Origin: Desulfovibrionales bacterium
Lineage (GTDB): Bacteria; Desulfobacterota; Desulfovibrionia; Desulfovibrionales; Desulfonatronaceae
Assembly: GCA_007693505.1 (NCBI GenBank)
Contig: REDL01000055.1
Coordinates: 25,029 to 89,028 of the forward strand
Direction of reading: 5' to 3'
Length of the DNA stretch: 64,000 nt
Position numbers and translations under genes: made by a program. Position 1 is the first letter of the stretch; each line of letters begins with the position of its first letter. The notes below the pieces were generated by a model. That model saw only the letters and a list, made by a program, of their open reading frames with translations, was not told the origin of the DNA and did not search any database. Of the stretch, positions 48,400 through 57,500 are shown piece by piece.

Positions 48400-50529
48400 T
48401 CAAGAAGCTTCTCGGGCTCGTCTGGCCAATGACAACAATTTCGTGCCAGGCAGTGTGTCGAATTCCTCCTTCAACCGAAATCGCGCATGACGAAAGATAC
48501 GCAGTGCATCTGATGGATACCCGAGATATACATACGATTGCATTAGTAAGGCATAAACCTGCTCACTTATCATTGGCCAGTCCTGAATTCGAATAAGGTA
48601 TTCCAGAGATGTCTTGACATTCCCGTAGTGAAGACAGTGGTTCGCCAGGAAAACAACCCCTTGGACATAGTCTTTACGAAGTTGTTGCCGATATTCATTA
48701 ATCCAAACCTCATTCAGATTGCCGGGGATGAAATCACCGGTATAGCCATCAAGTATTTTGGTAAATTCTTCCGTCTTGCACTCTTTGCACATGGCAGCAT
48801 GCAATCTCTCCCGAAATGCAAGGCAATCCACAAAACAAAGAGATCTGAGCATGGAAATACAGCCATCACTGACAAACAACCAGTTCAAACAACTACCATG
48901 AACCTCATTCACAGCCCTGCGCAATCTTGAAATTGCCACTTTGAGGTTGTTTGCTGCAAGATCACCGTCTTTATCCGGCCAAAGCAAATCCATGATAAAG
49001 TGCTTAGAAACTTTTGTACATCCATGGACTATCAAGCTTTGCAGAAGTCGTTTTGTTCTAACACCACGCCAATACCGGTCAAACATAAACCGATTTCCTA
49101 CAGTAATTTCAAATTTTCCTAATGTATATACTCTTATGATGACATCATTGGAATCAAGCCAGCTGGTAATCTCCTTCTGGCTCTGTTCCAGCCGTTTTCG
49201 AAAATTCTTCACAAACACTGAAGGCCTGTGTATTACTCGTAAATTCTCTCCCTCTGGAGAAAATTGTATTGCCAAATTGTATTTTTCTTCAGCCTGTGCA
49301 TGCATTCCTCGCCATAACAGTAAGCTAGACATTTCCATCAAACCGCATGCGGCCAAATAGTAAAAATTCGTTCTTTTCCAATACTCAATCCAGTGATGAA
49401 GAAACGCTTCAGCCTCATCAACTTGCCTCAAATCAACCATTGCCTGGGCAACAAGCAGAGCATTCTGCCCCTTTGGAATAGGTGCTGCACAGAGATTGCC
49501 TTGTTCGATTCCCTTCTTTCCATTCAGCAATGCTTCATAAGTATTTTTAAATAATAAAGCAGAAACAGCGAGCCAGTAATGTGACCATGCTAAAATGTAA
49601 TGACTTTCAAAAAAATCAATATGAGACTGTATTTCTTCAGTAACCTTCAATGCATCCTCTCTCTTGCCGAGTTCAAAAAACGTTAACAGCAACATTCCTT
49701 TTATCTCAATCTGTTCAACATATTGCAGACTCTTATACATTTGATCTGCAAGAATTTCTTGAAAAATTTTTTCTGCTTCATGATATCTTCCATCAAAGTA
49801 ACAAAAAAATCCTAAAAATGATTTTATATTTAAAAAAGTAACTGATGAATCATGCTTTTTTTTACTATGAATAGTAAGTTCAAAAATATTTTTTTTCGCT
49901 ATTTTAAAATTACCAGAAATCTTCATAATAAGTCCACAAATCAATTTTAAATGACACCATATATTCATTATAGATAATTTTTTAGCAATTTTTATCCCGT
50001 AAGATACAAATTTTAATGCATTTTTAAAATCATTTTTCATAATTAGACAAATGAGTGCCTTTTGAGTCCATAATATGGACAATACAATATCAGAATTATT
50101 TTTTAGTTTGAGCATTTTATTTATTTTTTTGTCAAATATTAATAGATTTAAAAGTGATTTTTTATTTAAAATAAGCATTATAGAAATATTAATCGAAGCA
50201 GTTGCAAAATATAAATCTTTATTATTATAAAATTTATTGAAATAATTTATATTTTTTTTTAAATCCATATTATTTTTTGCTACATCAACAAAAAAACAAA
50301 ATCGATGTGTCCATTCAACGCCAATATCAAACTGAAGCAATGGTGTGACGTGTCGTTTTAATCTTTCAATATCATATTCTAATATCCAAATAACTCCTTT
50401 ATCTTCTAATAATTTAATATAGTAATCCCAGCGCCCATGCAGAAAGCATGGTTGAAAAGAACTTGTTAAACTTTTTATTGAAAATGTACGCATAAAAAAA
50501 ATTTTAAATTGATTTTCTTGGCGAAACAT
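48400..50529 (-). CDS. BTAD-domain transcriptional regulator without ATPase domain
   Basis: A roughly 709-residue protein related to the long regulator encoded at 51083-54361. The C-terminal about 245 residues have a winged-helix region (IRVYTLGKFEITVGNRFMF, DLLWPDKDGDLAANNLKVAISRLRRAVNE) and a bacterial transcriptional activator (BTAD) domain ending DALRIFRHARFRLKEEFD. The middle carries TPR-like helices. There is no Walker A or B, unlike its paralogue. The first about 230 codons are extremely AT-rich (Lys, Asn, Ile, Phe), unlike the rest. The frame is open to 50775, but the extra part runs through a dispersed repeat; ATGs at 50553, 50529 or 50493 are possible and none has a good ribosome binding site. 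Confidence 0.75.
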   Translation of the reverse strand: MFRQENQFKIFFMRTFSIKSLTSSFQPCFLHGRWDYYIKLLEDKGVIWILEYDIERLKRHVTPLLQFDIGVEWTHRFCFFVDVAKNNMDLKKNINYFNKFYNNKDLYFATASINISIMLILNKKSLLNLLIFDKKINKMLKLKNNSDIVLSILWTQKALICLIMKNDFKNALKFVSYGIKIAKKLSIMNIWCHLKLICGLIMKISGNFKIAKKNIFELTIHSKKKHDSSVTFLNIKSFLGFFCYFDGRYHEAEKIFQEILADQMYKSLQYVEQIEIKGMLLLTFFELGKREDALKVTEEIQSHIDFFESHYILAWSHYWLAVSALLFKNTYEALLNGKKGIEQGNLCAAPIPKGQNALLVAQAMVDLRQVDEAEAFLHHWIEYWKRTNFYYLAACGLMEMSSLLLWRGMHAQAEEKYNLAIQFSPEGENLRVIHRPSVFVKNFRKRLEQSQKEITSWLDSNDVIIRVYTLGKFEITVGNRFMFDRYWRGVRTKRLLQSLIVHGCTKVSKHFIMDLLWPDKDGDLAANNLKVAISRLRRAVNEVHGSCLNWLFVSDGCISMLRSLCFVDCLAFRERLHAAMCKECKTEEFTKILDGYTGDFIPGNLNEVWINEYRQQLRKDYVQGVVFLANHCLHYGNVKTSLEYLIRIQDWPMISEQVYALLMQSYVYLGYPSDALRIFRHARFRLKEEFDTLPGTKLLSLARRAREAS

Positions 50530-50619
50530 AAATCCAGATAATATATATCTCATCGTGTTACATAAAGTTTTATATAAAATGCGTAATATTGATCTTACTG
50601 CAGAAAGTCGCAAAATCTT

Positions 50620-50660
50620 GAAAATCGTCATTCCAGCGAAAGCCGGAATCCAGTCTTTGG
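50620..50660. repeat. dispersed GTCATTCC / GGAATCCAG repeat
   Basis: CGTCATTCCAGCGAAAGCCG followed by GAATCCAGTCTTTGGAATCC is the common proteobacterial repeat of the GTCATTCCCGCGAAAGCGGG type. Similar stretches occur inside the MITE-like element (near 11424-11515) and near 17920-17976. It is translatable in the regulator's upstream frame, where it gives KDWIPAFAGMT, a sign that this part is not coding. Confidence 0.75.
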
Positions 50661-50696
50661 AATCCAGTCTTTCAAAGGTGTTGAGCAAAATCACAT

Positions 50697-50745
50697 CACA
50701 CGTTTTCCCAGGAAAAAAAGGACTTTTTGCAGAGACCTCATACGT
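50697..50745. repeat. dispersed repeat with an inverted copy at the right window edge
   Basis: This sequence (CACACGTTTTCCC, then AGGACTTTTTGCAG, then GACCTCATACGT) matches the reverse complement of 63954-64000 closely. The second copy is cut by the end of the window, so the element's full length is unknown. Such repeats are typical of intergenic mobile palindromes. Confidence 0.75.
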
Positions 50746-50777
50746 AAGCTTTGTGCAAAAAGTCATTTTGCACAAAG

Positions 50778-50809
50778 CAGTGGTCAGTGATCAGTGGTTA
50801 GTGGTCAGT
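50778..50809. repeat. imperfect tandem CAGTGGTCAGT repeat
   Basis: Three near copies of AGTGGTCAGTG/ATCAGTGGTT run head to tail. Together with the other repeats around 50620-50999 it fills the intergenic DNA between the two regulator genes. Confidence 0.65.
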
Positions 50810-50866
50810 AAAATCAACATTTTTTCGGAATATCGCAAGGTTGTGTGGGCAGCTCGTGGACTTTTT

Positions 50867-50903
50867 GCAGCGACGCAGCAATTAGGAGTTTTTCAACGGA
50901 TTG
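50867..50903. repeat. dispersed repeat shared with 59264-59300
   Basis: GCAGCGACGCAGCAATTAGG and the following AGTTTTTC match GCAGCGACCCAGCAATTGG...AGTTTTTC at 59264-59300 in the same orientation, with about eight mismatches over 37 bp. Confidence 0.6.
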
Positions 50904-50949
50904 CTAATTGCTAATGGAAAAGTCTGGTATAACTTTGAAAGAGGCGCGG

Positions 50950-50999
50950 TCACAAATCGATCACAAATCGATCACAAATTGATCACAAATTGATCACAG
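50950..50999. repeat. 11-bp tandem repeat, four copies plus a partial
   Basis: TCACAAATCGA at 50950 and 50961, then TCACAAATTGA at 50972 and 50983, then TCACAGAT from 50994. The 11-bp period is close to one helical turn. It lies about 420 bp upstream of the probable start of the shorter BTAD regulator and 80 bp beyond the stop of the longer one, so it could be a protein-binding array, but that is inference. Confidence 0.85.
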
Positions 51000-51082
51000 A
51001 TAAGGTACGGGTGGGACACGGAAGGAAGAGAAAGCTATTGTGAGGGGGTGAGCAGGCGGAGTGATTTGTCCAAAATTCCCAG

Positions 51083-54000
51083 CTACGGAGACCTTGACCG
51101 AGGGCTTCTCGATGGGTTTTGAGCGTCGATCAGACCAAGCTCCTTACCCAGGTTTGCGAAAGCAGGGGATACTTCCATATTGAATTCCGATTTCAGTCGC
51201 TCCTGGAAACGGTAATAGGCCGTTCTGGCTTCGAGATTTCGGCCCAAGCGTTGTGCGCACCGGATGAGCCGGAGACAGATGTCTTCTTGGAGATCGTCCA
51301 CATCCATGGCTTGTAAATAACACCGCCTGGCGGAAGTCCAGTCTTCAAACTGCTCCAATGCATCGCCAAGGTTGGTTACCAACTCATAAAAATTGCTGCG
51401 CAGCCGTTCTCGGGCTGAAATCGCCCAGGAAAAACTCAAATCCGTTGGCAGGAAATGCCCCCGATACAGGTCCATGGCTTGTTGAGCCAACAAATAAAAT
51501 CGTGCAGTATCCTCGTCTGCGCCTTGTCCATGGCGTGGCCGACAAGAAGACTCCTGCATCTTCCTGATTTGCTCGCAAACTTGCTTGAATGACCAGGCAT
51601 CCACCCAGCAGACACAGGGATTCAGTCTGATTTGTGCGTTGCTGACGACAATCGTCTCAGAGCAGCCGAGCAATCGTCGCAATCGGGAAAGGGTTGTGGT
51701 CAGGGCGCTGTGGGCTCTGTCACCATCTGAATCCGGCCAAAGCAGGTCGCACACCTCCCCCTCGCTTGAACCTCTTTCACCAACGGCCACCAACACTTTC
51801 AACAACTCCAGGGGACGCTGCTGGGCCTTCCTGACGAAGTGAATCAGCGTGGCCTCCTGATAGATTTCAAAGTGGCCCAATGTGAAGATTCGGATCAGCC
51901 AGGGCCAATTGGGAATTTCCAATGGGGAGAGATCAAGCGTCAATTTTCTGCAGCGAATCACATGTCGGGCATATGCCGTTTCAATAGTGTTTTGTAATGC
52001 CACGGCACAAAGATGGGCCATCATTTTTGGTCGCCACTGCCAAAACATGTTCACATACCCTTCCCTGCGCCCAAGTGCGAAGCCCTTTCTCAGCAAATGC
52101 AAGCCCTGAGCTGTTTGACCTTGGTCGATGGCAAAATATGCGGCGTGAAGAAGCCACATGAACCTTTGCATCAAGCTCCCGGAGCCGGCAATAAACTCAT
52201 CCACACTGTCCATGAGCCGCGCGCATTCCTCATATTCTTCTGTTTCATGACAGGCCTGAGCTGAAACCATGGCAAAGTAGGGAAAGGCAAAGGCGGCACC
52301 TGTCTCATTCGCGATTCGCAGTGCCTTGGCGGCATCCAGTGCCGCTAAAAGGGGAGCGCCACAAAACAGGTGAAACACGGCGGCTGTATAATGGTAATGC
52401 CCGCGGGCAAATCGCCTGGTTCGCGGCACGATATCTTCCATCTCTTTGAGATAGTATTCCGCGACAGATACATTGCCCATGGTGAGTGCGGCAAAGACTC
52501 CTTGACCGAACAGCATGAAATTCCAGGCAGTCATGTTGTTCTGACGGGCCAAGCGCAGCCCTTTTTCCACTGCTTTCAGGGCGAGATCCCCGCGGGCGAA
52601 ACACAGGCTTTGCACGAGTGCCTCAAGGCAGTGTCCATTCAGCACATGGACTGTCGGCATATCCGCTATGGCAATTGCCTCATGTATCCTTTCAGCAATG
52701 ACGCGGAGGCGGGCCAGGTCGCCCATCCACATGGCATGGTGTGCGGCGTGAAATACCGCGTGGAGATGGACGTATCCTGGTTGAACACGAAACTTCTGCT
52801 GCAGTGCCAATTCCAGCCAATGCTGAATGTCTTTGGAACGATTCGGCCGTTGATAGACCAGTGCCCCTACCATGCAGGAAGCCACTCTGGCGCCGAGTTC
52901 TGTGGAAGGAATCTGCACGCCTTCAGCAAGCAATCCTTCCAGAGAGACAATCCATTGCTCCATGGAGATAAAATCGTTCCAGTCATAGATGAAGGTATCC
53001 ACGATCCCACACCATACAGTCAGCATTCCATCAACATTCGATGCAACACGAAACTTTTCGAAGGATATCTGCAACAGCTTGCGGCTATGGGCAGGGTCCT
53101 TGAACTGAAAACATACACCGAACCAGTATAAAAGCCACGGCGAAGACTCCAAGACATCGGAAGAAAGACTGGAAATCCATTTCTCCAGTGTCTGAAAACG
53201 TCCCTGTGCGGTCAAAGCTTCAGCATGTTCAAGGAGAAGACGTTCCAGTTCAGACTCGGCTTTTGCAGCCTTCAGCAAATCCACGGCATCTTCAAGACGT
53301 CCCGCGGATTCCAGAATTTTTGCTGCCTGGCAGCGTAACTGCCTCACTGCTGCACAGGAGTATTCTTTTTCTGCGACAGAGACCAGAAAAAGGGCAAAAA
53401 GTGGATGGTATTCGTACTCTGGGACCGCGACAGACCGGCGTAAGGTGAAGTGGTTGTTACGAAAAAGTCGCCGCAGGATGTTTTCCGCCTGATCTGAACC
53501 GGACATGTCGCGAGCCATGCCAACGGTCATTTTTCGCAGAAACGCTGTTTTGATCAGAAAATCACGGACATCAGGGCGGACGTTTCGGAACAGTTCATGA
53601 TCCAGGTAGTCAAAAACACATTGTTTCGGGATCCACGGGGAAGTCCCGACGATTGCCCCTCCGCGGCGCAGAGTCTCCCCGAGGAGTACCAAGCCGGCTG
53701 CCCATCCTTGGGATTGCTGCAGCAGCAGTTCAAAAACCGCATCGGAAAAGGGAGCATTACTGAGAAGTTGTTTGCATTCCGGAAAAGTAAAACGGAGGTC
53801 ATCCCAGCCCAGAAAGTTCACTCTTTGTTCAACAAGCATCCGGGCTGAGTGCCTTGGCGCATGCATTCGGGAGGTGATAAGGGTGTTGCACCCATTGGGC
53901 AATGCAGCAAATGCCTCAAAAATACGCTGGTAAACTTCAGGATGCGCGCCTGAATCTCCAAAAATACAATTATCAAGAACAATGAGGCAGTTCTTGGGAA

Positions 54001-54361
54001 GAAGTGATGCGAATCGTTGAAAAAAAACGTTCGTGAACACCAAAAGGTCATTTTGCCCGAGGGGATGCACCGTGGGCAGCTTGTCTTTCTTCTCCCCCAG
54101 AACAGCTTTTGCGGCTTCGGCCAGACGAGTAAAAAAGACAGCCGGGTCAGTGTCGGAATCATCCAGCTGATACCAAAAGCTGGGTCGCACAGAGGTAGCG
54201 ACATAGCTGGCAACAAGCACGGTTTTCCCTGAACCAGGTGGAGCGGAAATCCAGACTATCGGGCGCGCGACAGCGTTGTCCAGGCGCTCAACCAATCGTT
54301 CCCGGACAACCAGGGCACCGACTTCAGGTGGTGTGAATTTAGCTGACAAACTTTGTGCCAT
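51083..54361 (-). CDS. MalT-like STAND ATPase transcriptional regulator with BTAD domain
   Basis: A 1092-residue regulator. The N-terminal about 330 residues form a NACHT/STAND-type ATPase: VVRERLVERLDN, Walker A SAPPGSGKTVLV (Lys46), Walker B LIVLDNC, TLITSRMHAP and FPECKQLLSN. A long helical TPR-like sensor region follows (to about 840). Then comes a winged-helix (IRIFTLGHFEIY, DLLWPDSDGDRAHSALTTTLSRLRRLL) and a BTAD domain (FKQVCEQIRKM, CAQRLGRNLEARTAYYRFQERLK). It resembles MalT in its ATPase and SARP activators in its DNA-binding end. GGGAGG lies six bases before the ATG. It is convergent to nothing and lies upstream of the ATPase-less paralogue on the same strand. Inducer and targets are unknown. 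Confidence 0.9.
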   Translation of the reverse strand: MAQSLSAKFTPPEVGALVVRERLVERLDNAVARPIVWISAPPGSGKTVLVASYVATSVRPSFWYQLDDSDTDPAVFFTRLAEAAKAVLGEKKDKLPTVHPLGQNDLLVFTNVFFQRFASLLPKNCLIVLDNCIFGDSGAHPEVYQRIFEAFAALPNGCNTLITSRMHAPRHSARMLVEQRVNFLGWDDLRFTFPECKQLLSNAPFSDAVFELLLQQSQGWAAGLVLLGETLRRGGAIVGTSPWIPKQCVFDYLDHELFRNVRPDVRDFLIKTAFLRKMTVGMARDMSGSDQAENILRRLFRNNHFTLRRSVAVPEYEYHPLFALFLVSVAEKEYSCAAVRQLRCQAAKILESAGRLEDAVDLLKAAKAESELERLLLEHAEALTAQGRFQTLEKWISSLSSDVLESSPWLLYWFGVCFQFKDPAHSRKLLQISFEKFRVASNVDGMLTVWCGIVDTFIYDWNDFISMEQWIVSLEGLLAEGVQIPSTELGARVASCMVGALVYQRPNRSKDIQHWLELALQQKFRVQPGYVHLHAVFHAAHHAMWMGDLARLRVIAERIHEAIAIADMPTVHVLNGHCLEALVQSLCFARGDLALKAVEKGLRLARQNNMTAWNFMLFGQGVFAALTMGNVSVAEYYLKEMEDIVPRTRRFARGHYHYTAAVFHLFCGAPLLAALDAAKALRIANETGAAFAFPYFAMVSAQACHETEEYEECARLMDSVDEFIAGSGSLMQRFMWLLHAAYFAIDQGQTAQGLHLLRKGFALGRREGYVNMFWQWRPKMMAHLCAVALQNTIETAYARHVIRCRKLTLDLSPLEIPNWPWLIRIFTLGHFEIYQEATLIHFVRKAQQRPLELLKVLVAVGERGSSEGEVCDLLWPDSDGDRAHSALTTTLSRLRRLLGCSETIVVSNAQIRLNPCVCWVDAWSFKQVCEQIRKMQESSCRPRHGQGADEDTARFYLLAQQAMDLYRGHFLPTDLSFSWAISARERLRSNFYELVTNLGDALEQFEDWTSARRCYLQAMDVDDLQEDICLRLIRCAQRLGRNLEARTAYYRFQERLKSEFNMEVSPAFANLGKELGLIDAQNPSRSPRSRSP

Positions 54362-54525
54362 AATCGCCTCCCGGCCATACGCACAAGCGGCATCCCCAAA
54401 CTGCCGATCCCGAGCACCATTTCACGATACAGGTGCACAATACAGAGCTTTGTCCTCTTTCCTTACCTCCCTAAAATTGCATTGATACGTGAATTCCGCC
54501 CCCAACCTCCCCCTTCGCCCAGAAA

Positions 54526-57500
54526 TTACTCCGCTTTGGGTGGATTCCTGTCAGCCGGAATAACCATGATAAACCGTGCTTCCGCCTCGGCCATCAATTG
54601 TTCCACGGCCAGGGCCTCCTCCTCCTGAAAGGTGGCCCGGAGCTCGGCCACGTAGTGGCTGAGCAGTCCATTGATATCCTCAAGTCCCTGTTGCGTGATG
54701 CCTTGCAGCGCAACATCAGCTCCGCTGGCCAAACGCCTCTGGATGGCGGCCTTGTCAAAGCAAAATTCCGGGTACTGACAGAGATAGACCACCCCGCCGG
54801 TCATCCCGGAACAGATCCACGGTCCGGGATCTCCCAGGACCACGGCCCGGCCGCCGGTCATGTATTCAAAGGCAAAGCCTTTCAAATGCGCGCGAACAGC
54901 CAGATTGCCCTCCTCGTCCCGGATCTTGGCAGTAATTCGTGCTCCAAACACGGCGTCCGCCCCGGACATCCGGATGCAGGCCCTTGAGTCGGCATAGTTC
55001 TGAACCATGAGCATTCCGCCGATGGCCCCGTAAGCAAAACTCTTGCCTGTGGAGCCGTCCACCCGGCGACCCATCAAATTGGCACCCTTGAAGACGCCGC
55101 AAGCTCCTCCGAAACTGCTTTTGGCCGTGCCGTCCTGGGCTCCGCCATCCACCATGACATGGATTCCAGGTATGTTGAAAGCGCAGAGGCCGTTGCCCGG
55201 GACCGAGGAGTCCAGCCGCAACCAGGCTTGGCGGTTCCCGGAAGTTCCAAACTGGCGAACCACGGCTCCGGCCAGATAGGTGCCCATGGCCCGGTCCACG
55301 CTGCGCACGTACTGGTCCGTATAGCGGACTTCCCGGGTCTGCGCGTCCGCGAATTCGGCCATGGAAATGTCCGCCACCTGCTTGGTCAGGACGTTCAGCG
55401 GCTTGCGGACCGTGCGCAGGGCGCCCGCCGGCCCGGCCGAGCCATCCATGGCCGGACGAGCCAGGATATCCGTCAGGTCCACGACATCCTGAAGAGCCAC
55501 CTGGGCCAGGAAGTCCGTACGCCCGACAACGTCGCGCAGCCGAGTGATCCCCAGGTCAGCCAGGATTGTACGCATCTCTTCACCGATGCAGGTGAACAGG
55601 CGGACCAGGTTGCCGGTTTCCGCGGCAGTCTGCACGGGAGCAAAGCCTTTGACTCCCCGCTGGTCCGCATCGATCTTGGTTCGCAACTGGGTGGAGATGC
55701 CCCGGGGGCAGGTATCCAGGTGGCAGCGTTGACAGCTGATGCACCCGATGCCCATCAGGGCCGCCGTACCCAAACCCACCCGATCCGCACCGAGAAAGAC
55801 CATCTTCAGGACGTCCGCGCCGCTGCGCAGTCCACCATCGGCCCACAGTTCCACGTCGTCGCGCAACCCGGATTCCACCAGGGCCCGGTGGGCCTGGCTG
55901 ACACCGATCTCCGCGGGCAGACCGACATACTTTTTACTGTGTTCCCGCGCTGCCCCCGTGCCCCCGTCGAACCCGGAAACCGTGACAATGTCCGCCCCGG
56001 CCTTGGCAACACCCACGGCAATGGTCCCGACCCCGCTGGTCACCGGAATCTTCACCGAAACCCGGGCCACGGGGTTGGCGGTCTTCAGTTCGGTGATGAT
56101 CTGGGCCAGATCTTCGATGGAATAGATGTCGTGGTGGTTGGAGGGGGAAATCAGGGCAATACCCGGCTTGCAATGGCGGGCCTCGGCCACCATGGGCGTG
56201 ACCTTCTGCCCTGGCAGGTGTCCGCCCTCTCCGGGTTTTGCGCCCTGACCGATCTTGATTTCCAAAAAGTCCGTTGAGTTGAGAAATGCCATGTGCACGC
56301 CGAACCGGCCCGAGGCGATCTGCTGCCCACGATTGTGCCGGTACTTGCCGAGCATGTCCGGAATCTCTCCCCCCTCGCCGTTCATGCAGACGATATTCAG
56401 TATTCGGGCCGCATCGGCATAGGCTCGAAAGGAATTCTCTCCCTGCGAGCCGAAGCTCATTGCCGGGATAATCAGGGGCATGGCATGGCCGCCAATGGAG
56501 ATATCCACGTCACTCAAGGCCAGGGGCACAGCCTGCCGGGGACGGGTAAACCCGAGAATATGACGCAGAGCAGTTGGATTTTCCTGCTCCAGAGCAGTCA
56601 ATTCCTGGGCCATTTCCCGGAATCCGGCCACGCCCGTTGCCGCCCGGCGGAGCACCCTGCCCACCTTGGTGTTGCGAGCCGGCGTGCTCCAAAGCGGGGC
56701 CGAGTCCTCCCGGACGGCGCGATTCAACCGAACTCGGGCCATTTGCTCGATGCGCGCCATGGACAGGCCCAAGCCTGGAGATTGGCAAAAATTCGGACAG
56801 CTGAAAATGGCGGCAAGATCCTCGGCCAGGCCGATGGAGGCAAAAATACGTCCGTAGCCGCACAGCTCATGGATGCCCATGGTGGACATGACTTTTTCCA
56901 TGCCCTTCTGAAGCACGTCCATGGTCGTCCGGATCACGGTTTCGGCAGGTCGGGCCTCGGTGGCGTGTTCCCGGGCCATGCGCCAGATCATATAGGGATT
57001 GATCGCGTCCGCTCCCAACCCCAAAAGGAACATGACATCATGCAGATTGCGCACTGCCGCGCTGCGCACGATCAATGAACAGCGTCGCCGCAAGCGCTGC
57101 TCCTCCAAATAATTACCGATCACGGCCAGTGCCAAACCTGGATCGAGGTAGACCAATCCATCGGAAAAAGTCCGGGAATCATCCAGGACCAGCAGCACCG
57201 CCCCTGCCTCAATGGCCGCCCGGGCTTCCAGACATAATGCATCAAGCCGCCTTTCCAGACCGTCCTGGGGATCAAAAACAGCTTCCAGAACAGCCACTCG
57301 AACCGGATCCCGCCCCTGACCGGTGAAAAAGGAGATCACCGCATCTACGGTCGCGGTACCGAACTCCTCGGCCAGCCGGTGCAATGCGGAACCGCAAATT
57401 CGCTGATCCAGGCAGCCGCCCAGCAAGAGAGGCGTGCGCAACTCCAGGCCTACGGCGCCGGCCCGCTCTCGTCCGGCAAGCTCCGGACGATCGCCGAGAA

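Noticed and set aside
50950..50999. CRISPR-like array
   Set aside because: The 11-bp units are contiguous with no spacers, and no cas genes are present.
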